From Cristatella mucedo (taxonomy: Eukaryota; Bryozoa; Phylactolaemata; Cristatellidae), in contig WPIO01000067.1 in NCBI GenBank assembly GCA_009760855.2, positions 1,831,001 to 1,895,000 of the forward strand: DNA of 64,000 nt, given 5' to 3'. Position numbers and translations under genes: made by a program. Below, in pieces: positions 47,476-60,305 of the stretch (position 1 is its first letter; each line of letters starts with the position of its first letter). The notes under the pieces were generated by a model. The model was not told the origin of the DNA. It did not search any database and saw only the letters and a program-made list of their open reading frames with translations.

Positions 47476-48245
47476 TTATTACTGCCGGCGAGCAGCGAGA
47501 ACTCTTGCAGCCTTTTTAAGATCGAGGGGGCTGCAAAAGAGGTTGGCCCTCTTTTTTGGCCCCCTGTCCGCTGTGATCAGTTTGCTATGCCATGGTCGTA
47601 GCGGGTTAAGCTCTTCTATTAGCATATTCGGGCCCGTTTTCAAAACTTCTTGCGACGCCTCTTGCTATTAAAGCATCGTTCCTGCAAACCGACGATTGCA
47701 GTTCGCATCCTATCGCTGGAAATTGTTCGAGCGTCGTCCACAGCGACATAACTTTTCTCCTGCGTATTTTTAATTTTGAAATCAGCGATATTACCAAGCG
47801 GCGTGAAATCGCCACAAGCTTGGCCATTTTAGAACATACTAATGTTTCTCAGATCATTGAAGGTAAAATATGAGGACTGGGTTTTTAAAATGGAAACTAG
47901 AGGTGTCGCTGACAATTATTATGAGTGCGGTGCTCTTTCGGTTTCGCTGACTCTCGAAGCTTCAGGCTACGTTCAAGCCACGAAATTTTCTGAGACCAAG
48001 TACTAGACCTGATGACGTCGCACACAGAATTCAGTGCTCTTTGACTTGTTTCGTGGTTTAATTAACGCGGTGATTTTTCGCTGGAAACTCTCAAGACTTC
48101 ACTGACGAATATCTCGATCCACATTTCGGTCGGTAGTTTCGTGCAGCGATCGCAGCGGCTCTTTTTCTATCGATCAAACTTCACTAAGATTGCACAGATC
48201 CACAAGCAGGAACGCCATCAACTCTTTAAGCAACACTTGGCTTAC

Positions 48246-48423
48246 CTCCACTGCCGTACATTTGTAGTAGTGCAACAGTCTCACTTTCAACGCTGAGCGC
48301 CAGCATCACATCGGTTCCACTGGCTATGCTTATCATCACAGAGGCGTTGACGTGTGTCGGCTCCCTGACCTTGATCGCGAACGCAGTCAAATTCGTCACT
48401 GGTTCCTGGACGCTCACTGTTAT
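48246..48423 (-). CDS. Exon 12: PKD linker and repeat start
   Basis: Reads ITVSVQEPVTNLTAFAIKV (linker VQEPVTNL typical between PKD repeats) and then VNASVMISIASGTDVMLALS, the first strands of the next repeat. Acceptor CATTCCTTAG, donor GTAAGC. Phase 0 start and phase 1 end equal exon 19, which has 181 bases against 178 here. Confidence 0.9.
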
Positions 48424-50430
48424 CTAAGGAATGCCAGAAAAATGCGCTTCCTACGTGACATTAACTGGGGGCATGCCAGTCTGGCAAGGTCTCACAAACA
48501 CTATCTAGCTTTTGTATTTGCGTGCATTGCTGCATGCGCTTTTTACCTTAGACAACATTTTGTGATGATGCTCTTGTGGCACGATGAGATCACTAATTTA
48601 GGTCCGATGTCTAATCGAGTAACTCTCTCGCTGTATCGCTTGCTGAATCGCTATATCGCTGTATCACTTGCTGGATCGATGTATCGCTTGCTGAAAAGCC
48701 TACTCTTACGAGTTTCTTTCTTAGCCCGTTAGGCATTGTGAATTTTGGATGTTATGGGAAACGAATGCAATTTCACAGCACCATTTTCTATGAAAATTTG
48801 ATGCGTATCGATTTGGTTACAACTCTGCAAAGTTCCTATCTATGGACTACGAATGAATTTTCATTTACATGGACGCCGATTCAGTGACAACAGCAATGCT
48901 TCCGCTATTCCAAATCATTGGTTGAAATAAAAATTCGGAAGAGATCAAACTTCTTTGTGTGTAATGCCAGTATCTCAGGTGGTGGCTTTCCAACGACGCA
49001 ACGACATATGCTAGGGCACGATGTGACCCATATGCAAACCTGGCATCCTTACACTTTTCTTTTTGTTCTAGGTAGTACTTTCGTCTGTTAGGCTTTCACG
49101 CCAACTTTCGATAGATTTTAAAAAAATGCCATGCAAGCCTAAAAACCCTTTATTCCCTCAGCTGTGCAGTGTCTACTAAGATATTATATGGGAATCTCCA
49201 CAATAGCACAGCGATTGAAGGACAAAAAAAAGTAAAAGACGTCTTCAAAACCTATCACACCGCTCAGGCTTCGATTTTGCTGTGGAAAAACTCTCCTGCT
49301 TGTCAACCACTTAATCCTTGTGGCTCTGTAGAGTAACAGACGGATGAAAGCTATAGTACATTACAATGAAAATGATGCACCATGTTTTTTTGTAGTTGGC
49401 CAAAAAACTAAACGAAGCAGCACCAGGAGACGTCAGTCTGAATCCTACTTGCACTGAGCGAACGCTCACCAGAGGGCGAGGAAATAAAAGGAGCATGTTT
49501 GTGGCTCAATTGCGAATACTTAAGGGAACCTTTGATCAAATTAGTCTATTTCTGCACAATAATGTGCGAAAAGCTTATTTCTACAGACCACTTACATGCC
49601 AGGAGCCGGAGAAGCGACTATCGACTTCCGGTATTTCCAGATGGGCAATCTGGGGCCGCATAATGGCATAGCACTCTTGACGTCACCGAAACCTTCAAGT
49701 AAACCGCTGAGCCAGTGTACACACTGCATAGCCACCAGTGCTCGCACGATTGACATGGTTCTCTGATGGGCCAGTCTCTGCTTGTGCTTAGGTTGTAGTG
49801 GCTAGGGTTTCACATGAGGACAAGTTAAGCAGCAAAGCAACTTTACTCGTGTGCTTTTTCTTTTGAAGGAGGGTAAGAGCAGTGGCAATGGCAATGGCAC
49901 ATCCTTTATCTTGCCTATGAGGAAAGATTTGCCGAGGCAACTAGACGGTATACGCTTCCATTTTTGTTTTCTTCCACTTCAATTCGTCTCCTCATTCTAT
50001 CGGATCCTTGCAGGTCTCTTCATTTAAGAAAAATCACGGAGCGGCAGCTCTATGACAGCTTCTCCAGTTTCTTATGAACACGCTCTATAGAGAAGTGCTT
50101 ACATTTCTCAATATTTTCTATGCACAGTTATCTGTGTAAGCAAACGCGTAACTCACCACAGCTCCCGTAACCTTTTAAATAGACCTGCACAGGCTAGAAA
50201 CACTTTGATAATATCTGAAAGCTTCACGCTCAGTGCAAAGTCAATGGATTGAAGCGAGTATATTTATTCTTGTCTAAACTAAATTAGGGCATATGCAACG
50301 TTCTGATTTTAATGGCTGCTTGGCAATAGCCGTACTGACGACATCGGTTCTACTAGCACTTAAGCGATTTTATGTTCACTGAATCAGTGAAGGTATTTCT
50401 CTTTATATCTCTATTTCGTCATCTCTCTCC
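48424..50430. other. Intron 11 part, mostly unrecognised
   Basis: A short tandem repeat lies at about 48615-48700 (units of ctgtatcgcttgctgaatcg). Nothing else recognised; open frames lack domain similarity. Confidence 0.45.
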
Positions 50431-50431
50431 C

Positions 50432-50447
50432 TCTTTCTCTCTCTCTT

Positions 50448-50539
<92 letters not shown>

Positions 50540-50753
50540 GTCATCTTTCTCTGTTTCTTTCTATAGTCTCTCTCTCTCTCTCACTCTCTATAACGGTCTC
50601 AGTTTGCCAGGCCGCTATCTCTTCAGACGTCGCTCTTTTTTCCACGTAACTCACACTCTCCATACCTCTCCCTCTTGCTATGTGACTCCCTCTTGCATGT
50701 CTTATTCTCTCCACGTTGCTCATTGTATCCAGGTCGTTATCTCAAGCCATATT

Positions 50754-50848
<95 letters not shown>

Positions 50849-50945
50849 CGTAATCTATCTCTCTCTCTCGCTCTCTCTCTCTATCTCTCATTCTTAATCT
50901 ATCTCTCTCACTCTTTCTCTCTCGCTATCTCATCGGCCCTGTGAC

Positions 50946-50977
<32 letters not shown>

Positions 50978-50995
50978 TCTTCTCTCTGCGTATCT
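50432..50995. repeat. (CT)n microsatellites
   Basis: Three CT blocks (50450-50535, 50754-50845, 50953-50978) with interrupted CT-rich sequence between them. On the gene strand they read as GA repeats and lie just downstream of exon 11. Ser-Leu frames through them are not genes. Confidence 0.97.
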
Positions 50996-51068
50996 GAAAC
51001 TCTATAAAAGACGTCATTAATTAGCGACTGTACATGACTTTCACTTCTTTTCTTGTAGACGCACTTAC

Positions 51069-51204
51069 GTATATCGTCGCTGAGGAAGCTGGATTGCTTG
51101 CGGTGACATTTATGTAGACTTTGCGTAGCTCAAAGTAAACAAATCGCAGTGGCGAAAGCTCGGTCGTCTGGATGACAGTCCCGTTGTCCAAATTCAATCG
51201 GAAG
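51069..51204 (-). CDS. Exon 11: PKD repeat, C-terminal part
   Basis: Reads FRLNLDNGTVIQTTELSP and then ELRKVYINVTASNPASSATI, the final strand and Asn-containing turn of a PKD domain. Begins with one base that completes serine with exon 10; ends phase 0 before GTAAGT. Matches exon 18 in phase and length (136 versus 133 bases). The CT microsatellites begin about 80 bases downstream on the transcript side. Confidence 0.9.
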
Positions 51205-51312
51205 CTGGGAGAAAGAGGCGGCGGCGGGGCGCTGCACTGCTCGGCGTCCGACGACGCGTAAGCATCCTATGCCCTCGCGCGGCTTGCACCAGTGCTTCCT
51301 ACGCGATCTTAC

Positions 51313-51370
51313 CTCACATGCGTTCCGGACTCAAGGGAAGCGTTGACGACGAACTCTTCGCCTAGCTTCG
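51313..51370 (-). CDS. Exon 10: 58-nt micro-exon inside a PKD repeat
   Basis: Only 58 bases: two bases finishing a codon, 18 full codons (KLGEEFVVNASLESGTHV) and two bases opening the next. The acceptor follows CTTCTCTCGTTCGCAG and the donor is GTAAGA. Phase is correct on both sides and the joined reading with exons 9 and 11 is a continuous PKD core strand (GEEFVVNASLESGTHVSFRL). Too short to be found by ORF length alone. Confidence 0.85.
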
Positions 51371-51762
51371 CTGCGAACGAGAGAAGCGCCCACGCTTGGT
51401 TCGCTCGCGCGGCTCGGCACGAACGCTGACCCGTTCGAAGACCGGCGAGATCTCGAGGCGACACGCTGCTTCTTCAGACGAGCGCCACCGCAGGCCCTTC
51501 CAGCTTGGGAAGACGTAGGCAACAGGGGTACGCGTGCCCAAGTCGGATGGGGCCTGCGGCGGTGCTCGTTCTAAAGAAAGACGCAGGCGGTTCGACGAGC
51601 TCGCGTATTGCAATCAGCCAATCACTAATTAGCTCCCAGGTTTATTCATAATAAACGGGCACAATGCAGGAAGCATTCACCGAACAGCACGACTTGGCGA
51701 CCTCGAATTCTATTCACTTGCCCTCAAAACGAGTAGCAGCAGCAGTGTGTCGCCTAACGTAC

Positions 51763-51904
51763 CTCCAAGTGGATATTCAGCTGCTAAGCCGTCCACCGCC
51801 TGGAATATTTGTACGGGCACTGTGAAGTTTTCCGCCGCTTTGCCAGCGGCCTTCACCGCCACCTTTATAGCGTACGAACCCGGACTTTGGTAGAAATGTC
51901 CAAC
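51763..51904 (-). CDS. Exon 9: PKD repeat end
   Basis: Acceptor CTCTTCTTGCTTCAG is strong. Reads VGHFYQSPGSYAIKVAVKAA, a textbook PKD C-terminal motif (HxYxxPGxYxVxVxA), then ENFTVPVQIFQAVDGLAAEY, the linker into the next repeat. Ends with one base of an alanine codon before GTACGT. Same position in the cassette as the start of exon 16. Confidence 0.9.
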
Positions 51905-52085
51905 CTGAAGCAAGAAGAGCGACGGCTGACACCATTGGCGCTCGTCAATGGTTGACGCTCAGCGGCCTATGCGAGCCAGGCGCCCACACGTCAAAGTGTA
52001 GGAACCGTTCGATGCTTCGAGCAGGGCGTCGCTCACTCTCTCGTCAGCCTCTGGCCATGACCTTCGGCGTCGAGAGCACGCTTAC

Positions 52086-52346
52086 CTTGGCGGCCATGTA
52101 TTGAACAGCGTGCGCTCGCACGTGGAAATCCGCGGCACCGCAACTGGCCGACGAGGCGACACCAAGAGACAAGGCCGCCGCCGCCACCGAGCTCTGGACT
52201 ACCGCAAAGCCGCCGCCTTGGGTGGATCCACCGGAACATTTTGTGAGGTTTTGTGACAGCGAACCGTTGTAATTTATCATCGCCTCGCTGGCGACGAAGC
52301 CGATATAGTCGCCCGGGAGGATCTGCAGCGACATAGCGGATTTAGC
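52086..52346 (-). CDS. Exon 8: inter-PKD linker and diverged PKD body
   Basis: Starts AKSAMSLQILPGDYIGFVAS, which fits the linker between PKD repeats (a 'V-x-V-x-x-P-I-x-G' pattern), then a body rich in Gly, Ser and Ala with two cysteines, ending HAVQYMAAK. Donor is GTAAGC, phase 0. The phase-0 acceptor chosen (CACGGCAG) is weak. A stronger one at about 52390 (TTCACTTTGCAG) would add about 14 residues but break phase with exon 7. The low-complexity middle is unlike the other PKD exons. Confidence 0.7.
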
Positions 52347-53094
52347 CTGCCGTGCCAGTAGCGCTACTCTGTCTGGCGAGCAGGCTGCAAAGTGAACATC
52401 AGAGAAGCAATGCATTAGCAAGACCATACGTTGATTTTGCATGCGAAAAAGTCACTCAAGAACGCGAAGTATCCAGAGAGCCATCTTACGACGGAAGAAG
52501 TGCCACTGTCGCCAACTTTCGGCGAAGGCAATTTAAAACCGGCCGACTCTGCTGCCAATAGTGACGGCAGCTGGAGAGTCTTCGCAGCCAACCACTGAGC
52601 TAGCAGAATTTAATATAGACTAGCAAGCAAGCGGCAGCGCCTTAACCTCACAGCATGCCTATTTTGTTACATCGAGCCACTCAATAAGAGTAAGGCGGCT
52701 ACGGCGAGCCGTTGCAGGCGACCATTGCGAACGACAAAGGAGCTATGAGCGCTCTGGAAATAACTGGCCTCGGAGCCGTGGGAGATTAGAGGCAAGTCGA
52801 GGCCTCAGCCTGGAAAACGGCTTCTGCAATCGGCCCGAAGTCACTCCCGTGGAAGTTCGCCGCCGGCTTTCTCGCTGTCATCTTCGGCTGCCGCGTGAAA
52901 GCAGTAGAGAGTGGAGCGAAATTTCGGTGCCACACGCCCCTTCTGCTCGGTCTCTTTGGTGGCGCACTTTTTTTTGCCGAATCCCGGCGAAGCCGCCTCC
53001 GGATAGGCGAGCTCTTTCGTCGCCGAACATTGGAGGGAGTTCGTAACGAAATCGGCTGTGAATGGCCACGTGCGGGGCTGCTGGCCCCACTCAC

Positions 53095-53242
53095 CGCCAG
53101 GGCGGCGCTGGGTGCCAGAGTCAGCACTTGTATTCCCCTCCGAGGGATGGAGTAGTTGGTCGTCGAGGCGACGCCGTACGTCAGGTTCGTGGCGGCGACC
53201 TTCTCAGCTATTGGCTGGCCACCGCAGTTCCGGCTGGCGAGG
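53095..53242 (-). CDS. Exon 7: PKD repeat end
   Basis: Reads LASRNCGGQPIAEKV, then YGVASTTNYSIPRRGIQVLT and LAPSAALA, matching the H-x-Y/F...G-x-Y-x-V-x-L end of PKD domains. Acceptor lies after TCGTTTAACAG and donor is GTGAGT at phase 0. The minus-strand frame stays open downstream, so the strong donor defines the end. The next exon continues with the usual inter-PKD linker. Confidence 0.72.
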
Positions 53243-53914
53243 CTGTTAAACGAGTTTGATAGAGACATTTGTCATCGGGTCGGCGACAGAGCGAACATCC
53301 GCTGGCCGCGGCCGGTCAGCTGGCGAGCTTCGGCCGAAATTAAAGAGCCGGGGACGGGACAATACTCACGAAAGGTTGCCAGCACTGCAGCTCGCCTTCC
53401 AGCGCGAAGTCTGCTGCTCGCACGACGAATTGCTGATGCCGATACAGCTGTGCGATTTGTGACAGTAAACGAATCCTACCGGACACTGCGGTCTCCACAC
53501 CTGAGCGTCAGAGTTCTGAGGGGTACGGCCGCCATTTTGGAAATGGGCTTCGCTGCGGGCTTAACCTAAGCTATTACTAGCCGGCGGCGGAGCAGTGGCG
53601 AGCCATGGCTGGTAGCGAGCGGCCACTGCTGCGAAATTCGTCGCTGCAAAGTTCACGGACAATGTTATTGCGAACAAATGCGTAGCCACATGCTTCAATT
53701 TAGCTATAGTATTTCCGTATTCGCTATAAAATATATTGCCGTTATTGTTTTTATTATGCAGAAGTTAGGTAGATAGTGCTTGTGGCAAAGGAATTGAGTG
53801 CAGGATCAGCCATCAGGCATTTGTACTGCTGTGCAGAGCCTCGCACTCCAATCAAAAAAGTCCGTCACGAAGCAAGATGGCGAACTTTCGCCACGAGGCA
53901 AGATTAATAAAACA

Positions 53915-54110
53915 ATTAAATGCTAGCTGATTTAACAGTCTCCTTTTGTATAGTGACAGAAAAGCCTTTAAGGCTATCACCACCGCTTGCAGTGGCGATA
54001 AGGGATCGCCCACCGCAGTATTTGAACCCACGACCTTGGGGCCGAGGTCGTGAAAAGCAATCGTCTTACCTAGTGAGCCATTACGTCTCCCCGACGGTGC
54101 AGCGTTGTCT
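53915..54110 (-). mobile_element. SINE S2, well-preserved copy
   Basis: Reverse strand: A box tggctcactaggtaagacga, then cacgacctcggccccaaggt, B box cgtgggttcaaatactgcgg, body ccactgcaagcggtggtgat, tail gactgttaaatcagctagca. Confidence 0.85.
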
Positions 54111-54960
54111 TTTGTGACGGAGCTACTATGACTCAGCGAAGCGAGTCATAGTAGTCAGGCAGTAAGCTGCTCGTGACTATTATTCACGAAAAAGCAACTT
54201 TGCGATAGGTTATTGCCGTGGCCGTGTAAAAAGCGAGCGCTTTAAGATAGGCGGGGATTTAGGATTCGAGAGCTGAGATTCGACACCCAATAAATAGTCA
54301 ATAGATGACATAGTTTTAGTGGAGATATGTAGATTGGTTATAGATTAAAAGTAGATTATAAGTAAATTATAAGTTGCCTACAGGTAGCTCATTAGTAAAT
54401 GGTAACTATATTGTGAGAAGACTATGAGATCAGTATAACTAGATTAAAAATAGATTATAGTTAGATTTTGCTCTGTAGCTTTGAGCCCGCATGATATCGG
54501 GTGTGCATGCATTAAAATTTCAGCCGAAATTCGAAAAGTCCCCTGCGTTCGGTTAGCAGCTCAACTCCCATCGGGCCCCAAGGGTTTCATACTCGAGAGG
54601 CGGTGGGCCATCATGGACTCCGAACTTCCGAAAAATTGGTGAGGTTAGCCGAAGGTTATGAACTTTGGCAAAGATTTACAAATCTGCACAATGCTAGCAC
54701 ACGTTGCAATGAATAGCTTGTAATTATCAGGCATGTCTGGTGACATCATCTCGTGCTCACCATCTTATGCTCTGGTTACAATCTTACGCTCTGGTTAATA
54801 ATTAGAAGGAACCGTGGAAACGGCCGCCAGCCGCGGCGACAGCTGCTTACACAGCTTTGCTGGGAAGCTCGGCGTACCCCATGTGGGACAAACCTATCCT
54901 TTAATTGCGCTCCATCGCTGGGCTCTTCAGCGTAATATATCAGCATCTGTAAGCATGCAT
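54111..54960. other. Intron 6 part; weak short repeats only
   Basis: About 54330-54475 has scattered gattataagt / gattaaaaatagattatag units. No exon recognised. Confidence 0.45.
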
Positions 54961-55068
54961 CTCTCTTGCTCGCTCTCTCTCACTCTCTCTTTCTCTCCCT
55001 CTCTCGCTTAATTTCTCTGCATGCTTACGCATACTTAATCACAACCACGTGTACATCCTCGGGAGTGC

Positions 55069-55800
<732 letters not shown>

Positions 55801-55994
55801 GGTCTTTTCCTGTAAGATGCATACACATACACCTGCACATAAATGTGTGCGTTTGTGTGTGTGTGCATTCAAATTTGCGCTCGGAAAAGTCCTCGTATGT
55901 AAATCTCTTTCCGAACACTGGCCGTCGCAGTTAGTCGAGGTCATCGTGGAAGACTACATTACGACTGGCATTCATTTCGCATGTAATAAAGATA

Positions 55995-56130
55995 AAGGTC
56001 AGCTGATCAAACAGCCTCACTAGTGCAGCGGTTGGGGAGCCGTGGTGGCCATGGCAAGGCTTGCAGCGGCAATAAAGAACTGCCGAGCGGCAGCAGTCGA
56101 ACCCCCACGAACGTCCGGGGCGCAAAGGGC
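55995..56130 (-). mobile_element. SINE S2, diverged copy
   Basis: Reverse strand: S2 body (gctgccgctcggcagttctt, gccgctgcaagccttgccat), B-box remnant cgtgggggttcgactgctgc and tail aggctgtttgatcagctgac. Confidence 0.6.
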
Positions 56131-56757
56131 AGAGAGGGTATTCCATTGTGTCGCCAGTGGCTAGCCAAAGAGGGGGCTTCCAAAGCGGGGCGCATCCGTC
56201 TGACTTTGATGCAAAGAGTTTCATTCTTCGAAACGCGTTGAGAACGAGAGCAGTCGGGTGGTGAAACAGTATGAAGCAGCACATAATATACGACTGCTTT
56301 GTGTCCCTAAGCTGCCACGCCGATTGGCCCCGAATTGCAGAGACCAAATTTAGATATCGGACATGTTGCTTCGCTGCAGCGAACAGCCATCAATTCTGCG
56401 AGCCGAGCTGCCATTCGCGCGGCTGACTTCACAGCGCCAACAATGGAGTGGTAGTAGCATTCACGTTACCGGGTGAACCGGACGCACCCAAACGTTCCGG
56501 CTTGCGCTTGGCTTGCAGCGCCGCCGTTCGCCCAACACGAAGCACCAATGCTGGCACGTAAGGCGATCCTCGCATGCATAATGGACGAGCGGCTAAAGTT
56601 CGATACGGCACGCTCTCGAGGAGCGCTCGGGCCGCCAGACGCTTCCCGTTCGATATGAACGAGCCAGAAACGTGCCAGAAACGTGCCAGAAACGCGAGAT
56701 CGTACGTTATCGGATCGCAGCAGACTACCCAGGAGCAGACGACGACCTACCACGAAC

Positions 56758-56971
56758 GAGATGTTTCCCGTCGTCATTGCGTCAAACTCCCAAGCGGCAA
56801 TCACCGCTTCTCGACCCACCGACGAGCTGAGAATTATGAGGCTGGCAGGAAACGTCGGTTTCCACGTACCGCTAGGATTACCAAATGTCGGACCGAAAGA
56901 ATACGTCGGCGAGTCTACAATGAGCAACACGCGCGGCGAGTTCGTCGAAAACTCGCGGTATGTCGAGAAGG
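56758..56971 (-). CDS. Exon 6: PKD repeat end and start of next
   Basis: Reads FSTYREFSTNSPRVLLIVD, the closing strands of a PKD domain in diverged form, then a second domain start ending AWEFDAMTTGNIS. Two donors are possible. GTTCGT (exon low end 56758) gives the phase 2 needed by exon 7; the better-looking GTAGGT (low end 56751) gives phase 0 and would not fit. The acceptor has a poor pyrimidine tract. The open frame and fit to exon 5 support it, but boundaries need transcript proof. Confidence 0.6.
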
Positions 56972-57500
56972 CTCGCGGTGCCATTCAAGAGCCTGCTGGC
57001 AGCCGCTAAGGCTACTCTCTGCCGCTATACAATGAAGCTGTGATACCGGCTAAACTTTTTAATTTGTTTGAGCTTCGAGCCGCGGCAGCGCGGCCTGCTT
57101 TTCGTGGCTCGCGGATGAGAAATCCGGAAGTGCTGACATCGAGGCTCAAGAAGTGCATGTCAGCTTTGACTGTCGACGCCCGCTCAGCGTAGATGTGCTT
57201 CCCTTGAACTCGCTCAGGCAGCCTCTCGAGCTTCCGGTCGAAGGTGCGTCCAAAGGTGTGTTGCTACGTCCCATGGCATCTCGCACTCCGTATCGCGTCA
57301 CCGCAGCATTCAGTCCTCGCCCCTTTACTGACGCCGTGTGCAACGCACTTGCTGAGGAAGCTGACGAGACCCGCCCACACACGCACACACACTTGGCGAG
57401 AACACGCTTAAGAAAAGAGCGCCAATCAGCGTCTCCAACTTTCTTTATTACCACAACGTCAGAGGCGGGACGGCGACGGTGGTGGCGCTCGGGCCCTTAC

Positions 57501-57654
57501 CGGGCAGTGAGTGCACCACTTCACCGGCACTGTCACCGTAGTCGACGTCGAGGGTGACGTTGCCGCCGGCGTACTTGACGCTGCATTCGGCAAGCTGAGT
57601 CATGTTAGCGTCGCAGGACACGTTGCTCGGTCCGAAACGGCTCACGATTGCACC
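57501..57654 (-). CDS. Exon 5: PKD repeat, N-terminal part with YGDS
   Basis: Acceptor TTTCATTTTGTGCAG is good. The reading has FGPSNVSCDANM, CSVKYAGGNVTLDVDYGDSA and ends HSLP. VTLDVDYGDS corresponds to the WDFGDG turn of PKD domains. Two cysteines and NVS/NMT/NVT sequons are present, consistent with an extracellular glycoprotein. Donor GTAAGG leaves one base; the next exon supplies two. Confidence 0.82.
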
Positions 57655-57794
57655 CTGCACAAAATGAAATAGGTCAGGTCTGAGCGACCGTGTCCACTAC
57701 CTGTACACGTACCGGTGCGCGGTACCTGGCTTGAGCGGCGTTCGCGCCGAGACGCGACGACAACAATCGGCAGCGGCTCGGCGCCGACACGAGC

Positions 57795-58205
57795 CGGGGC
57801 GGGTAATTGTCGTGCATATCGAATTCTTTCGACTCACATGCTGCCTGTTTTGATGCTGTTCGCACGTGGATGGCAGCGAATTTTCTCAAAGTTAATGATG
57901 ATGAGACCAACTTACCAGTCATAGGCAAACCGAGTGCGATTCAGAAATTCGGAAAGGCTAATGCTCAAAATTGGCTCTGCCAGGATATCTCCTGTTGAAT
58001 CATCATGAAATCTAGATGTCATGTTCCCAAGTGACCTTTCGTTAGACAACCACATCAGCTCCTCAGTCAAGTCTGCCTACTTTTAGCTACTTAACATTGC
58101 TAAAAATCGGGCTTGTTTAGACAGGGATGCCACATGTAAATTAGTCCATGCATTTGTAACATCCCGTCTTGACTTATGTACCTCACTGTTTACTGGTCTG
58201 TATGC
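57795..58205 (+). mobile_element. LINE-A C-terminal coding fragment
   Basis: Matches the LINE-A stretch from SNSLNSLAACIDDIRTWMAA-like to the VTSRLDFCNSLLTG-like region, with stops; both ends truncated. Lies in the intron between exons 4 and 5. Confidence 0.88.
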
Positions 58206-58939
58206 TATCTACAGGGTATATCTACATGCCTATATAGAGTTCCATATATAGGACACCCTTGGCGAAGATAGCGATAGCTATTGCTAAATTGTTTGGTTCG
58301 CTGTAGGCGGACAATATATTCGATATTTTTCTCATGATTATACGTCAAAGCCCAGGCACAATATTTAGTACAGGCGATAATTTTGACTGACGACGTATAC
58401 AGTGTGCGAGCGTTGTGCTGATAGCCGACAGTGGACAACGCCTGCGACGACACTGCACGGAACGTTGCTGCCACTGCCCATTGTTTGCGTGTGTAACTCA
58501 CTTAAACGCAACCGTCACTTAAATGCTATGGATGGCAACATTTTAAGAAAGCCTTTCACTTATTGGAACGAAGCTGTGGGAATTTCTTGATGACCTACGA
58601 ATACAGCCATTCGGAGAGCGCCCTCGAAAGTCACATCCGGCGTGAGATGACCACTTCGCTCTCTCGGTATATGGACCTGATCTCGCGAGCGCGCCAGTGT
58701 CACTGGCTCTTGCCATCTTGCTTGGACGATTTACAAGAGCCTACCTAGCACGAGCGCTACTCCCGTAATACTGGTGACTTATATTTGCTTCACGAGAGCG
58801 TGCTAACAAAATCGCTTACACGACGTCGACGCAAAGCTGCTCTCTCTCTTCGTGTTGCTTTCCTCTCTGGCACTTTCAGTCCAGCCGTCATTACGTTATG
58901 CTAATTTGCGACAAAAGTAGCTTATATATATATATATAT

Positions 58940-59112
58940 ATGTGCTAGCTGATTTAACAGCCTCTCTTGTACAGTGACAGAAGAGCCTTTACGGCTATCA
59001 CCACCGCTTGCAGTGGCAATAAAGAATCGCCCACTGCAGGATTCAAACCCACAGTCTTGGGACCGAGGTCGCGAAAAGCAAACGCCTTACCTAGTGAGCC
59101 ATCGCGGCTGCG
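58940..59112 (-). mobile_element. SINE S2, well-preserved copy
   Basis: Reverse strand: tggctcactaggtaaggcgt, cgcgacctcggtcccaagac, B box tgtgggtttgaatcctgcag, body gccactgcaagcggtggtga, tail gaggctgttaaatcagctag, then a TA repeat. Confidence 0.87.
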
Positions 59113-59756
59113 ACTAGATAAGCACAACCAGGATTCTCGATGCTTTCATTTGAGAGAAGCAAGGTTCTTTTATTTTTAAGAGACGGCGGCAAAGGTAAGG
59201 CCGCTTCAGCTGCTTTCGGGACGCCTCAGACCTCGATTCCGGGCGATAATAATTTAGTTCTCACACCATTGCAGAGTGACTGACGGGGCATACGCATATA
59301 CCTGTAAGCATACGCATATCGCCATACCTGTGCCCTTGTTTTCCTCAGTATTTCATTATATCGCCGGGTTTTATATTTGGTTCTATTATTGTCGGGACAT
59401 GGTATAAACGACCTGGATGTCATTAATATTGTTTTTGTGAGAAGAGGCCCGGAGAAAGATACAAAAGGCTCGACAAAAAGTTTCCATCCTTCATTTTTTT
59501 CGGCGATCACAAAGTGCCTGGGCATCCCCGTTCATTTCCACACTTTGACATAGTAACCAGAGACATTTAAACCAGGAGCTGCGAACCGTTCCCGCAACGC
59601 CCGCCGCACAGAGAAAACTGTGTCCGAACTCAATTCAACGAGAGCAAGAAGCCATCTTTAATGTCGATCGGCATTTTCAGAACCTGTGTGTACGCTTGCG
59701 CCTGCTCGTGGCTGTGCACAAGCGAGATACGAATTAAAATAGACCGAACCTCGGGC

Positions 59757-59757
<1 letters not shown>

Positions 59758-59793
<36 letters not shown>

Positions 59794-59948
59794 GGAGGGA
59801 GGGAGGAAGAACGAGAGAGCGAGAGAGAGTGCAACGAATTTCGCACAGGCCGACGTGCCGAGCTGAATGAACCATTCGTTCAATGGATTCAACGGCAGCG
59901 GCGGCGAGTGCTAGCAAAGCCCCCCCCCCCCCCACCCCTGCGAGCGCT

Positions 59949-59985
<37 letters not shown>
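59758..59985. repeat. (GA)n microsatellites with a C-run
   Basis: Two GA blocks (59758-59830, 59951-59985), a 13-C run near 59921, inside the intron between exons 4 and 5. Confidence 0.95.
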
Positions 59986-59986
<1 letters not shown>

Positions 59987-60305
59987 CGCGCCGCCATATG
60001 CTTCGCACCTGCCACTCGCTGTCGCGGCGACACGGTGCACCCGAAATTAGGCTCCGCACGGCTGCTGGGCACTTGCTCTGCCGGTCGAGCTAGCGTCCGG
60101 CCTCGGCGCGGGCGAGGCGCCAGAAAGAGGCACGCCCACGAGTGCGGTGCAATGAGATGGCGCTGGCAGCCGCCGACCCTGCCGGCGATGCTCTAAGCCA
60201 GCAGAAGGCTCGAGGCTTCGCTCCGCCAGCCGAGAGCGCTCGCTCGCATACGAGTAGGAGCTTCACTTCGCTGGGCTGCACTGCTGCTGCGGTGGCGGCA
60301 CGAAC

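Noticed and set aside
52352-53569. Long plus-strand open frames opposite exons 7 and 8
   Set aside because: GC-rich shadow frames of the minus-strand exons; no domains and no splice support.
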